A DNA stretch of 64,000 nucleotides from Molanna angustata (GCA_963576475.1 OY754982.1:13474501-13538500), one strand, 5' to 3'. Numbered from the stretch's first letter, positions 10,844 to 22,540 are shown. Numbers and translations: made by a program. The notes: generated from the letters alone by a model not told the origin.

Positions 10844-12011
10844 CTTCTTCTTTTTCTTTGCCTTATCCCACTTTAGGTAGTGTCGGCTCTCCTAATCCTT
10901 TGGCGCCACGATGATCTGTCCTGTATTGTCGGGGTTGGGATGTGGGCTTTATCCATGAGCTTCCTCATACTGCCCCACCACGTGGATATTGGACGTCCCT
11001 TTCCTTTTCTGCTTTCTGGGAGTGCTAGAGCAGTTTGCACAACATGATCGTTTTGCCTCCTCATTACATGTCCATACCATCTGAGTCGGCTTTCTGTAAG
11101 TTTTTCTGGTATGGGGGCTACTCCAAAGCTTCCTCTTATTAATTCATTACGAATTTTATCTAGCTTCGTCACCCCACCTGCCCACCTCAGCATTTTTATT
11201 TCATTGACATGTAGTTTTTGTTCATGTGTGCCTTTAACTGTCCAGCACTCCGCACCATATGTCATTGCAGGTCTCACCGCTGTCTTGTAGACCTTGCCCT
11301 TAGTTTTGATTGGCATACGTGGATCGCACAGCACGCCCGTGAGAGTTCTCCATTTACTCCAAGCCACGTTTACCCTATGGGAGACGTCAGCATCCACACT
11401 GGCATCCGCTGAGAGAACCGACCCTAAGTATTTGAAGATTGACACCTTCCTGCGCAGCACACCGTCGCTGCGCCTGACGTTCCACTGTAGTTGCATTCCA
11501 TGAAATCCGTCTTTGTCCTGCTAATGCGCAATCCAAATCTCTCGAGTGCTTCAGTCCATTTCGATAGGGCCACTTGCAGTTGGCATGCGCTTTTTGATAT
11601 CAGGACGATGTCATCAGCATATAACAGACTCCAGGGCAGGGGTGACTGTACATCTTTTGTGAGATAATCCATTACCATGTTGAATAAAAGCGGGCTAAGT
11701 GCCGATCCCTGATGTACGCCAACATTGACCTCAAACCAACTGCTTAGGCCTGCCAAACTTTTGACTCTAGTGCGGATATTGTTGTAGGTACATGTCTTGC
11801 ACAAGGTGTATGTACTGCTCCGGTATGTTCCGCGCTCTCATAGCCTGCCATACTAATCTTCGAGGTACTCGGTCGAACGCTTTTTCTAGGTCTATGAATA
11901 CTAAGTATAGGTTTTCTTTATTCAGTCTATGCTTCTCCATAACGATCCTGACCGCTTGTATTGCATCTGAGGTTGATTTAGATGGGGTGAATCCAAACTG
12001 ATTTGGTGTTA
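10844..12011 (-). mobile_element. RTE-type LINE, 5'-truncated, with 20-bp target-site duplication
   Basis: The 20-bp word TAATATACTTACATTGCCAT occurs exactly at 10824-10843 and 12012-12031, directly flanking the insert, so both ends are certain. The 3' end (left) has a short tail reading AAGGCAAAGAAAAAGAAGAA on the minus strand, typical of RTE elements that end in simple repeats rather than poly-A. It is the longest of three copies of this family here (others at 47751-48143 and 56998-57184), all 5'-truncated and sharing the same 3' end. Confidence 0.92.
10873..12010 (-). pseudogene. RTE reverse transcriptase, truncated and frameshifted
   Basis: Read from right to left on the minus strand: [15 protein letters not shown] and [15 protein letters not shown] (first catalytic Asp region) at 12010-11800, a frameshift near 11792 inside the DMY...NNIRTRV segment, GVHQGSALSPLLFNMVMDYL and the catalytic box LLYADDIVLIS in 11804-11424, then after a further frame change near 11490 FKYLGSVLSADASVDADV, AVRPAMTYGAECWT, MLRWAGGVTKLDKIRNELIR, SRLRWYGHVMRRQNDHVV and KGKGRPISTWW. 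This is the thumb and C-terminal region of an RTE-clade endonuclease/reverse transcriptase, the enzyme that copies LINE RNA at the target site. The endonuclease and early reverse-transcriptase blocks are missing through 5' truncation. The last coding block runs 207 codons from 11496 to 10873. The active-site YADD is intact but the frame breaks make it a pseudogene. Confidence 0.9.
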
Positions 12012-12031
12012 TAATATACTTACATTGCCAT

Positions 12032-12816
12032 ACTTAAATTAAATTGTTTTTAATTTTATAGGGGAGATTTTTTGTGCAAACCAGATAATTGTTGTAGCGC
12101 ATCACAAGTGCATCGCCTAACTAATATGGAGCACGTTAACTTACATCCAAAATAGGTATGCAAAGCAGCTGAATTTTTAAGCTTCAACAAGTGAATGCCG
12201 CGTAAGCACAGTTCTATAAATGCTATAATACGTCACGTCAAGGTACATTTATGTTCCTAGTTATAAAGATACTTACTTACAAACATATATACATGAATAT
12301 ATCGTTTGGAAATGTGCCAACTTTAGGTTCGATCGAATATGGGGTTTCTGTTGTAGGTAGGTACGTAATTTCAACTATAACGGAGGTAACCAGAAAGTTA
12401 CATAATAAAACGGAAGTATGAAACGGAAATTTCGTCAATTTACTGGCGGTGACTCTGGCTAAGGTATTATTAGTTTTATCTCATATGTTATTATACTCGA
12501 TAATACGTTCAATATTCATACATACAATTCACCAAACAGACCTTTTTCCGAAGGTAAATAATATTGTCAATTACCGATACAAAGGGACAAAACGATTCAA
12601 ACAACAGCAGCTGGAGAGTTTTAGGATAGATCATTATAATAATAAGAAATAATATAGCTTATATGTATATGTAATTGTAAGGATACAACTTAAACTATAC
12701 ACATGGATGGTTATAACTAAAATATTTTTTTTCGTAAAAATTGCATCAAATGCGTTTTCGCTTCCAATGTTCATCCACAAATGAATTAAGTTAGGGTAAG
12801 TTACAATTTCGTTTCA
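12032..12816. other. No recognised gene
   Basis: Unique-looking sequence. The frame at 12449-12652 has no motif. Confidence 0.3.
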
Positions 12817-12947
12817 GAAATGAGGATATTAGACTCTTTGATTAATCTATTCGATCAGAAATGAAGATATTACATCAGAAATGAGGATATTAGACTCTTT
12901 GATTAATCTATTCGATCAGAAATGAGGATATTACATCAGAAATGAGG
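12817..12947. repeat. About 61-bp tandem duplication
   Basis: GAAATGAGGATATTAGACTC...GATTAATCTATTCGATCA and GAAATGARGATATTACATCA occur twice in a row, followed by a third GAAATGAGG. The array runs into the LINE-B fragment, whose coding sequence (ARNEDI-like, AGAAATGAGGA) seems to have supplied the repeated word. Confidence 0.75.
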
Positions 12948-13290
12948 CTTAGACGAGAATGTATGGTTGAAAGGGATATCTTAAGTAAGATGAAAATAAA
13001 TGCCCTTAGGTGGTTTGGCCACATAGAAAGTATGAGTGATGACCGTCTGACAAAAAAAGTATATACGGCTGATAAAAGAGGAACGAAAAGTAAAGATCGA
13101 CAAACGAAAATTTGGGTTTTGAAAGATGGAGACGTTATAAGTGAGAATAACGAAAGAGCGTGTTTGAGAAGATGCATGGACGTGAACGAAGCGAGAAATG
13201 TATGGCAATAAAGAGGAGTCTGGCGTTTGGTTCTCTCTGCCTACCCCAAATAGGGAACGGGCGTGATGGTATGATATGGTAAGTTACAAT
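12925..13290 (+). pseudogene. LINE-B C-terminal fragment
   Basis: The frame 12942-13211 reads MRLRRECMVERDILSKMKIN, ALRWFGHIESMSDDRLTKKV, then NNERACLRRCMDVNEARNVW. This is the conserved C-terminal tail (LRWFGHxERMxDxRLTKKxY...RRACMxRxMxVxEAR) of an insect LINE polyprotein. The stop is followed by GGTTCTCTCTGCCTACCCC and GGGCGTGATGGTATG, the same 3' end as the copies at 18155 and 31750. Here the expected WRSVxSAYP is broken by a stop and a small shift, so it is a dead fragment. The clade is RTE-like, but I cannot fix it by eye. Confidence 0.75.
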
Positions 13291-13329
13291 AAGGCTTGCT
13301 AAGATTTAGTTAGGTTAGGTAAGGTTAAG

Positions 13330-14870
13330 GATATCCAAAATGCAAGATAAATTTAATTGACACAAAAATGGTGATCTCCAAAAATGCTAGATAAATTTAA
13401 TTGACACAAAAATGGTGATCTCCAAAAATGCTAGATAAATTAAATTGACACAAAAATGGTGATCTCCAAAAATGCTAGATAAATTTAATTGACACAAAAA
13501 TGGTGATCTCCAAAAATGCTAGATAAATTTAATTGACACAAAAATGGTGATCTCCAAAAATGCTAGATAAATTAAATTGATACAAAAATGGTGATCTCCA
13601 AAAATGCTAGATAAATTTAATTGACACAAAAATGGTGATCTCCAAAAATGCTAGATAAATTAAATTGACACAAAAATGGTGATCTGCAAAAATGCTAGAT
13701 AAATTTAATTGACACAAAAATGGTGATCTCCAAAAATGCTAGATAAATTAAATTGATACAAAAATGGTGATCTCCAAAAATGCTAGATAAATTTAATTGA
13801 CACAAAAATGGTGATCTCCAAAAATGCTAGGTAAATTCAATTGACACATAAATGGTGATCTCAAAAAATACTAGATTAATTTAATTGACACAAAAATGAT
13901 GATCTCCATAAATGCTAGATAAATTTACATAATTGACACAAAAATAGTGATCTCCGAAAATGCTAGATAAATTAAATAGACACAAAAATGGTGATCTCCA
14001 AAAATGCTAGATAAATTAAATTGACACAAAAATGGTGATCTCCAAAAATGCTAGATAAATTTAATTGACACAAAAATGGTGATCTCCAAAAATGCTAGAT
14101 AAATTTAATTGACACAAAAATGGTGATCTCCAAAAATGCTAGATAAATTAAATTGACACAAAAATGGTGATCTCCAAAAATGCTAGATAAATTAAATTGA
14201 TACAAAAATGGTGATCTCCAAAAATGCTAGATAAATTTAATTGACACAAAAATGGTGATCTCCAAAAATGCTAGATAAATTTAATTGACACATTAATGGT
14301 GATCTCAAAAAATACTAGATTAATTTAATTGACACAAAAATGATGATCTCCATAAATGCTAGATAAATTTACATAATTGACACAAAAATAGTGATCTCCA
14401 AAAATGCTAGATAAATTAAATTGACACAAAAATGGTGATCTCCAATAATGCTAGATAAATTAAATTGACACAAAAATGGTGATCTCCAAAAATGCTAGAT
14501 AAATTTAATTGACACAAAAATGGTGATCTCCAAAAATGCTAGATAAATTTAATTGACACAAAAAGGTGATCTCCAAAAATGCTAGATAAATTTAATTGAC
14601 ACAAAAATGGTGATCTCCAAAAATGCTAAATAAATTAAATTGATACAAAAATGGTGATCTCCAAAAATGCTAGATAAATTTATTTGACACAAAAATGGTG
14701 ATCTCCAAAAATGCTAGATAAATTTAATTGACACATAAATGGTGATCTCAAAAAATACTAGATTAATTTAATTGACACAAAAACGATGATCTCCATAAAT
14801 GCTAGATAAATTTACATAATTGACACAAAAATAGTGATCTCTAAAAATGCTAGAAAAATTTTATTGACAA
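13330..14870 (+). repeat. 44-bp satellite with 444-bp higher-order repeat
   Basis: About 35 head-to-tail copies of a 44-bp unit built from GGTGATCTCCAAAAATGCTA, GATAAATTTAATTGACACAA and AAAT. Most units are nearly identical. A diagnostic block (TCTCAAAAAATACTAGATTA, then GATGATCTCCATAAATGC, then a unit with a 4-bp ACAT insertion) recurs at about 13860, 14304 and 14747, 443-444 bp apart, which is ten units plus four bases. The right edge decays at about 14850-14870. No coding content. Confidence 0.97.
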
Positions 14871-15067
14871 AAACCAAAATGATGTCCGGTTTTCTACGAC
14901 TAAACTATGACTATGTTTTTTTTCCCTCAATATAAATTATCACAAAAAACAACAAAGCCTTCAACCACAAAAATCTATATTAAGATTCATAAAATGAAGT
15001 AGGTATAGAATAATTCAAACACTGAATGAAATAGTTATATTATTGTACCTAGCCAAGAAATATGTTT

Positions 15068-15074
15068 GTACGAT

Positions 15075-15105
<31 letters not shown>

Positions 15106-16015
15106 TTTTATTTTGGGAAACAAAACAGCTGTTACATGTTTTACATTAATAAAAAAATAACAATCAGGAAAGTAAGCCAATTACATTGTTCCACAGAATA
15201 ATATACATAATAAAAGACAATTCAGTACAAAGTCAAAGACAAAAGTGTGGTGTAAGTGTACAATTGTGATGTGTGTGTATGTGTGTGTGTGTGTATGTGT
15301 GTATTTTATGAAGCGAGGGTGGGACATGAAGAAAGGTAGGAGAGGAGGAAAGGGTGAGTTGTCATATTAATACAGTATTGGACATACCAAAAATTGTACA
15401 ATTTGGTACATAAAGTATTCATTATAATATTGATGTTAGTTGTTTTTTTAATGAATGTAGGCTATTGTTAAAAATATCTGGCTTATGATTAAGGTTATTG
15501 TACATATTGCAGCTGCGGTTAATAAAAGTGTTGTTTGCATAGTTTGTTCTTGAGTATTTAGTGTAAAAGAGGAGATTCTGGCGGTTTTGTCTGGCGGGGC
15601 AGTTGAATGGGATTTGTCCTATGAGATACGGACTATCTATTTGGTTGTTAAGTAATTTATATAGGAAACATATATCAGTTATACCCCTTCTTTTGTTAAG
15701 TGGTAACATTTGGTGATGTTTTAAAGATTCCTCATAACTGATACCAAATCGCCTAGTTCTAAAATCGAGGTGTTTGATGAATTTTTTTTGGATTCTTTCT
15801 ATGTTATTTATGTGCAACTTATAATGAGGATTCCATACAGTGGTTGCGAATTCCACGTGACTTCGAACATATGCGTTAAATAAAATTTTTAGACAGTCAA
15901 TATTCTTAAATGGTTTGGTCACCCTTAGGACAAAGCCTAAACCCTTGTAGCTTCTACTAATAACATTATTAATGTGGGAAATAAAGTTAAGCTTATCGTC
16001 CACAATTACTCCCAT
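15068..16015 (-). mobile_element. LINE-C (Jockey/CR1-like), 5'-truncated
   Basis: Minus-strand LINE end: coding part to 15422, then a 3' UTR containing a GT-rich simple stretch (15268-15305 on the plus strand), then a tail of AAAT repeats at 15068-15113. A stop directly before the first ATG at 16015 and loss of similarity there mark the truncation. I found no target-site duplication. Related fragments lie at 47180-47690 and 51447-51600. Confidence 0.7.
15422..16015 (-). pseudogene. LINE-C reverse transcriptase C-terminus
   Basis: 197 codons: MGVIVDDKLNFISHINNVIS, KGLGFVLRVTKPFKN, LKILFNAYVRSHVEFATTVW then NPHYKLHINNIERIQKKFIK, PLNKRRGITDICFLYKLLNN and a tail ending KKQLTSIL. The pattern (LGVxxDxxLxFxxHI, LxxLFxAxVRxxxEFxxxxWNP, HINxIERIQxxF) is the region just after the polymerase domain in Jockey- and CR1-like elements. 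It lacks the catalytic domain, so it cannot act alone. The frame is uninterrupted to the natural stop, suggesting a relatively young truncated insertion. Confidence 0.8.
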
Positions 16016-16638
16016 TTAGTTAACTTGTGAATGTTCAAATTGTTAATTATTACGCGAATTTTGTTAACACGTTATTAATATTTTATACCCCTATGAATAA
16101 TTCGAAGCAATTAATTTGGCCAAAGATATTTACTGTGGCAATACTATGTAGATGTATGTAGGTACCTAACTACAAATGTTTGCCTTAATGTTAGAAATAT
16201 TACATTTGGAACAATAACCCGTATATTGTATTATTAGTGTTGTTATGTTGATACAATTAAACACTAGAAACTGTCGCACTTGTTACAAAATACTTAATCG
16301 TATGGTCATTATAAATTTAACACAACTTGTGTAATATATTACAGTGTAAATTTACACTTAGACGTTAGATTTGACTAAAACATCCTGAGATGAAATATAT
16401 ACAAATTTAAAGCGTATTTTTAGATCCATATCTTTAACTTCACTTGACTTCTTGTAGGTCCTGGATTTCGCAATCGATTTTCAACAAACATCCAGACCAG
16501 TTAGTGCTATTAAACTTTCAAAATTTGTATATTCCCGATGACAATGCATGTCTAACTATGTTCAGCTTGATTTATATGATATTTAAGTATTTCTGAATTT
16601 GAGTTGTGACTGTTATACTTACATGTTGCTTAATATAC
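16016..16638. other. No recognised gene
   Basis: A+T-rich sequence with no motif or repeat end recognised. Confidence 0.3.
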
Positions 16639-16650
16639 AAGCGCTATTTA

Positions 16651-17010
16651 GAGTTATAAATAGAGTTAGAGTTAATTACAGTTAGAGTTCTAAATAGAGT
16701 TAGAGTTCTAAATAGCCCACTTTGCCAGTGTGGTGATGAGGATGAGACAATTGATCATGTATTTTTTAGCTGTAAAAATAATTCCGCCTTCAAAAATATA
16801 TACAAACAATTAATTAAAATCACTCACCAATCTCCACTTAATATCCAACATCTTTTGTCTCTTAATAATTCACGTGTACTGTCCGTTATTTCAAAATTCC
16901 TTTCATTGAATGACATAAATTTATAATAAAATTAACTTTTCTCCTGACATGAAATAATTGGCACATAGCACTCTTTAAAGGGTGAATTGCCTTAAGCAAA
17001 AAAAAAAAAA
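16651..17010 (+). mobile_element. Poly-A-tailed LINE 3' fragment with 12-bp target-site duplication
   Basis: AAGCGCTATTTA occurs at 16639-16650 and again at 17011-17022. Between them are a GAGTTAGAGTTCTAAATA-type filler (16651-16713), a LINE C-terminus, a short 3' UTR and a 15-base A tail. This is a textbook target-primed insertion. The GTTAGAGTT filler at the 5' junction is not LINE-like and repeats itself. Confidence 0.88.
16714..16926 (+). pseudogene. LINE C-terminal zinc-knuckle fragment (I/Jockey type)
   Basis: 71 in-frame codons beginning SPLCQCGDEDETIDHVFFSC, with Cys-x-Cys...His-x4-Cys spacing. They continue through a basic, hydrophobic stretch to FLSLNDINL and a stop at 16924. The Cys/His knuckle after the reverse transcriptase (and RNase H where present) is typical of I-, R1- and Jockey-group LINEs. 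There is no start codon because the copy is 5'-truncated. Confidence 0.75.
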
Positions 17011-17089
17011 AAGCGCTATTTATATCGTTGTTAGATCGATATAGAAACTTTGAAAGATGGGTGTTTACAGTTTTTACCTACTTACCTAT

Positions 17090-17275
17090 CAATTCGATGA
17101 ATCGTTTGACGTCAGTTCCGGCGATTGGGGTTCGATGCCCAGCAGAGGAGAAATTTATTTAAAATTATTTCTCGCATAATTCTCGCATTTCTCTTGAAAA
17201 CTCAGGTTAGTTGGAAGAAATTATCATTTAGCAATATACTTGCCACTTACACAGGGCGCAAGGAAATGTTCATCT
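17090..17275 (+). mobile_element. SINE family 3 (tRNA-derived), head degraded
   Basis: GGGGTTCGATGCCCAGCAGA (box B region), GGAGAAATTTATTTAAAATT, GGTTAGTTGGAAGAAATTAT and CTTACACAGGGCGCAAGGAA match, in order, the better family 3 copies at 35606, 36550 and 45591. The box A half is poorly preserved. Confidence 0.65.
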
Positions 17276-17550
17276 TGATGATTTTATGACTATGAAAGAT
17301 TGTATCTTCTGTAGTAAAACCTAGCCATTAGGTAGGTACTCGTACCTACTTGCACTAAATTAATTTAATCGAATCATTCGTGTTATGTTAGAGTTAGAGT
17401 TTCATAGACTATAAATTATATTCTATATTTTTCAATAGTTTCAATTTGCTCACACGCTCTGGAAAATTGAGTTTTTCAATATTATTCTCAAATAATTTAT
17501 ATCTACCGTGAAAATGACTAGCGCTCCAGAAAATTGCTTTTATTTAATTT

Positions 17551-17769
17551 TATTATTTTATTACTTCCCGGGCAGCTAACAGGTACTATGTTGAATATTA
17601 ATTTAACACGCACCCAATAACAAGTTGCCACATTCTGGGGACTTACAATATTAATCGTCTCACATATCCAGACTGAAAACACAAATAAAAACTGTGTCTC
17701 CACCGGGAATCGAACTTGGTACCTTTGGATCAGCAGTCAGATACCTAACCAACTGAGCCACGATAGTCG
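17551..17769 (-). mobile_element. SINE family 2
   Basis: Minus-strand copy: the tail lies at left (ATTTTATTACTTCCCGGGCA), the body words CACGCACCCAATAACAAGTT and GCCACATTCTGGGGACTTAC follow, and the tRNA-like head ends at right with AACCAACTGAGCCACGATAG. Boxes A and B are both recognisable on the minus strand; the head has substitutions (GAACTTGGTACC in box B). Confidence 0.85.
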
Positions 17770-18154
17770 TTTTCAGCGCCCTTGAGGTGAGATATTCACG
17801 AAAACGGCGCTATAGAAATTATTATTTTATATAGCATAAAATTCAATTGTTATTTTTCACTTTTTTGTTAACCAGGGGTTGTTAAGCTTTTTGGAGAGAA
17901 AACATGTACGTCTATTTAAGACGGTATAAATTTGTTTTATTTCATCTTATGAATACAAAATATCACGAGTCATGAAGGAATTTCATTATTCAAAGTTTAT
18001 TTTAATTTGCAGCTTTTGAATATTGTTTTCTGTTCGTATCTATTATTAAACAATGAAATTCAAAAGCATTTTAATGGACTGAAAACGTCTTATTTTGACA
18101 GTTTTAATATAATCTTTGACGCGGGATATAATATATAATATTATTTTTTTTTAT

Positions 18155-18545
18155 ACATGATAGAATAAAAAATGAGGACATAAGGAGAGAATGCAAGATA
18201 AAGAAGGATATTATATGTAAAATGAAAGTGAAAATGAATGCTTTGAGGTGGTTTGGACATATAGAAAGAATGAATGATGAACGACTGACCAAAAAAATAT
18301 ACATGGGTGTAAGAGATGGAGTGAATAGTAGGGGCCGCCCCAGAAAGGGATGGCATGACCATGTGAATGATATTTTGAATGAAGGAAATATAAGAAGCTT
18401 GAATAATCGACGAGCATGTATGAGACGATGCATGGGTGTAAAGGAAGCTAGGAATGTATGCAAAAATAGAGGAGTATGGCGGTCGGTTCTCTCTGCTTAC
18501 CCCGTAAGGGATATAGCGTGATGGTATGTATATATGTATGTATTT
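18155..18545 (+). pseudogene. LINE-B C-terminal fragment, best copy
   Basis: The frame from 18222 reads MKVKMNALRWFGHIERMNDE, RLTKKIYMGVRDGVNS, RGRPRKGWHDHVNDILNEGN, IRSLNNRRACMRRCMGVKEA, RNVCKNRGVWRSVLSAYPV. It ends in GRPRK-W and WRSVxSAYP blocks followed by a stop and the 3' end GCGTGATGGTATGTATATAT. Upstream, VRNEDIRREC-like sequence is readable in another frame or past substitutions. It is a 5'-truncated retrotransposon polyprotein tail and is the reference for the other LINE-B pieces at 12925, 30989, 31750 and 54190. Confidence 0.82.
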
Positions 18546-19032
18546 TTGTTTTTTGAAAAGAAAACTAGGTATATTTCTATAACATTGTTGATTATTACAT
18601 TCTTAGTCAGCTCCATAAGAAATATTTCAAGAAATATTCTAGCAATATAGGGTCGTTTCATGAAAATTTTCAATCGTAAAAATGTTATATTCCTTTAACA
18701 TCAAATAATTTACCAAGTTAAGGAATAGTTATGAATTCCAACGACAAATTAATAATCTTCTTGACGTTTTTTGACAAAGAGATTTTTCAATAAAAAGGGT
18801 ATGTAGGTGCCAATTTCTTTTGACTCACGACTAATTATATTATCTTTTATGGTTTTTTATTTTTCTTCGTGTTTTTCGTGTATATATTTTATTATTTTTT
18901 AGTATTATATCGTTATATTAGTCTTCAATATTAAACTCACCAATTCCAGGATCATGCTCCAAGCATAGCGCAATAGAAACGAGACAAATGTGCTAAGCGG
19001 AAATATTATATCGTTAATATTGTGTGTTTTGT
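18546..19032. other. No recognised gene
   Basis: A+T-rich, no motif seen. Confidence 0.3.
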
Positions 19033-19040
19033 AGGTATTT

Positions 19041-19266
19041 ATTTTTATTTTGTAGAATTTCTCGGGCAACTAACAGGTACTATGTCAAAATATTAATTCA
19101 ACAAACACCCAATAACAAGTTGCCACATTCTGGAGACTTACGATATTAATCGTCTCACAGATCCAGACTGAAGACACAATTAAAAACTGTGTCTGCACCG
19201 GGAATCGAACCCGGGACCTTTGGTTCAACAGTCAGATACCCAACCAACTGAGCCACAAAGGCCGAC
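19041..19266 (-). mobile_element. SINE family 2 with short target-site duplication
   Basis: Complete minus-strand copy from the tail (GAATTTCTCGGGCAACTAAC) to the head (CCAACTGAGCCACAAAGGCC, GAC). Box B reads GGGAATCGAACCCGGGACC on the plus strand. AGGTAT at 19033-19038 and 19268-19273 is a probable target-site duplication. Confidence 0.88.
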
Positions 19267-19520
19267 GAGGTATGTATGTATTTGATGTAATATTTGTCGA
19301 ATAAAAATATATTAAAATAAAAATAAAGATGCGTTTCGTTCCGTTAAATGCATCTGGGCAATGTTTTCTTGATTCCCATTTCGTCAATGACAATAATGCA
19401 TCCTTAATATTGATTTATTTATTTATTAATAAATATTTAACGTTAATTAAAAAAATTAACTATAAACAAACGGATCATAGCAACGAGGGAAGGCAGAAGG
19501 GAATTAACAGACGCAGAAGG

Positions 19521-19756
19521 TATTTATTTATTTATTTAATATTGCTCCTCGGTCAACTAACAGGTAGGTACTATGTCAAATATTAATTTAACACGCACCC
19601 AATAACAAGTTGCCACATTCTGGAGACTTATGATATTCATCGTCTCACAGATCCAGACTGAAAACATAATTAAAAACTGTGTCTTCACCGGGAATCGAAC
19701 CCGGGAGCTTTAGATCAGTAGTCAGATACCCAATCAACTGAGCCACGAAGGCCGAC
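19521..19756 (-). mobile_element. SINE family 2, second nearby copy
   Basis: Same orientation and structure as the copy ending at 19266, 255 bp away, with a TTTATTTATTTATTT tail on the plus strand. CAGAA at both sides may be the duplication. Two separate insertions, since the flanks differ. Confidence 0.85.
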
Positions 19757-22540
19757 ACAGAATGAATTATGTTATATATATGGTATTTTTTTTTTATTTG
19801 AATAGATTCACTTAAGCCTTAGACTATTTTAAAACTCACTGGTTGTATATACTTGAATAGAAGGTCTTATGTAAAACTTCAGTAGAGTGAATAGGGATCG
19901 ACGAACACACCGTGTTTTACACATAATAACGGCGTTACATTATCGTCTAAATTAATTATGCTTTTTAAAATCTACATGCTAGTTTTTTTTTTCTTTCACA
20001 CGGAAATATTGATTTCATATTTTTAACAAATTCCCAATGGTTACGAATTCGTCCATCGCGTCTTTTGATATGACCTTTATGTAGAAATTGAGACATTAAT
20101 TTAATGACAGAATTCAATGTTTTACATCAAAAGGGCCACTGTTTGTCCGAGAGAAAAGCACAGCTATACATTATTATTATTTTATCTTGGTTGTTGAATA
20201 GATCAGGAATCATACGTAAATAGAATATTTCTAATTTTATATGTTCAGGAAATGATGTAGGTACCCACTTTCATACAAATTTCTTCTCAAATTTTGTATA
20301 TCTTTTATTATTTCTTTTGATACTAGAGGTAAGTATAATGTATGTATCTTTGAAGATAAATAGATGAGTCTATTATATTATGAAGATCTAATAAGATGTC
20401 TGTTTTGTTCTCTTTCAGCGGTGACCTTTATGAAATTGAGCCATTAAATTAATGGCAAAAGACGACCCCCTCCCTTCCTCCCCTCTCTTTCAATCCTACC
20501 CCTAAATCTCTCTTTGACAGTGTACCTAATCCATTTTGATTATTCGCCCCGACGCACAAGACACATGCGCGCATTTTTTGTAAACAATTTTATAAAGAGA
20601 CAACGCCGATCTGAAACCTGCCCTGCAAATAAATTGTCAACTGCATTTTTTCTACAACCGATTCATCCCGTTTTTTTATTTTCAAACAATCTATCTTAAG
20701 ACCCTTGTATACCCTGGATATACGGATGTACACAAAAAAGCACACTTAATTACCTTCTAATGCATGAAACACGAAAAAACATTGTATATCATCTAATATG
20801 TAGAGGTTTTTTAAATGGCAAGAATACTAATTAAAATATCATAATAATAAAAAACTCAGCCGTTTTATTTTCATATTCTCTTACGATTGAAGTAAAAATC
20901 TACTTCATAGGCCTTGTAGTTTTTTAGGTAAATACAATAAAAAAATAAATAAGGGTTTTACTAAAACTAATTTGACAAAGAAAAGTATTAAACAAACTCA
21001 AATTAAAAAAAAAAAATGCAATAGAATAAAGATGTAAATACATACTGTTCTTTATTTAAAAGAAGTATTTTTGAGGGTACTGGGGAAATTATTTTCAAAA
21101 TAAACTATATTATAGCCTACTATAGCCTCTTAAGGATCATTGCCATATGTATTGCGCACACTACAAGTTCAATTGACTTCATATTAATATTTAATATATA
21201 AATACATGAAAATAATTCTCAGAGATCACGCAGGGTTCAAAATGTGACGAAAATTCATAAGAGTTCAAAAATAAATAGTACCTGGGGGCAAGTCCTGTCT
21301 AACGGCGGAATGAAAATCCTCAGTTTAAATATTCCGTTTTTAAAATTTTCTATATAGAATACTCTTTCTACATTGGTTTATAACTTGGGTCACAGCCACG
21401 ATATGGGTTACCATGGAGCGGGACTTTCTCTGATGATCTATGATTAAAAAATCAAAATAAGTAATAGGTATTATAATTATGATGTTGATTTGACGTTCGA
21501 GAGAGGGATAGAGAACTGTAGACGACAGAGTGCAGGGGACGATTAGAAGCGGTGTCCCTAGAAAAGGAAGAGTGGAAGAATAAAATATAGGCCTAGGTTC
21601 AAGGTTCAACTCTGGATGCAGTAAGGATAACGATGATGATGACGCCAATTATGAAGTTCATCAGTATTACGAAATTTGTCTCAATCACATAAATCGAAAA
21701 TTCCATTTTAAATTCCAATTCACGATGCTTATGCGTTTTTATCTAGTATTAATTTTACAAATGTATAAATCAGTACTCAATCATAATCTTATATTAACCT
21801 CAATCAACATTCAATGATAAAAGTTCGTTGCGATCAAAGTTTAGTAAGAAATTGTCATTTATTTTTGTCTCATGTCTTGCTTACTTTCCGTGTCCGGAAC
21901 ACCATCATGGTCTCATGTCTTGATATTACGGATCTCACCCATATTCTAATATCAACCTACAATTAACCAACACAGCTACTCATTTGAATAGGTATCTAAA
22001 AAGTAGGTATCTAAAACTTGAAATATATTGGATTTGTATGTATGTATGTATATTGTTTAATTTTCCATCTTTTTATTTTAATAGCAACACTCATTTTTAT
22101 TCTTACATGTCAAACTATTGTTTTTTTGTTACAAATTAAAATAGAAGTTTAACCCACAGGTTTTGTTGTATATTTTTTATTCACAATGTACAAGAAATTT
22201 ATTATAGTAAAAATAAAATTAATCTTACTCCAAAACTCAATGCGTTAACATCAAACCAGCTCAATACCCATCCCAGGGAACCTGACATTTTGATCCGGCT
22301 CGATTTAGATCTAAATTATAAATTCATTTTCTTACACCAAGTATAAACAAAAGAATATAAAAAATCTTGGAAAAAAAGTCAAATTTACATAATATGACTA
22401 AAAATAACAAACAAGAAAATATTCCAATATCAATACACAGAAAACACAGGTAGCAAAAAATATCTTTATAGATTTTTTTCTTTTTTTGTATTCAATACCT
22501 TTGTTATTCGTTATTTGTGTAATTATATTTTATTGTAAAT
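19757..22540. other. Long stretch without recognised gene
   Basis: About 2.8 kb. Only short frames without motifs are present (20514-20699, 21340-21648). At 21480-21650 the base composition is more balanced and ends in GATGATGATGACG, as in some LINE 3' tails, but no protein similarity could be read. A TGTATGTATGTATGTATA run is at 22034-22052. Confidence 0.3.

Noticed and set aside
13330..14870. CRISPR array
   Set aside because: The units are contiguous with no unique spacers, and the sequence is eukaryotic; it is a satellite.
19185..19260. tRNA genes at the heads of family 2 SINEs (also 10166, 17700, 19690, 52022)
   Set aside because: All carry the same body and tail; they are SINE heads.
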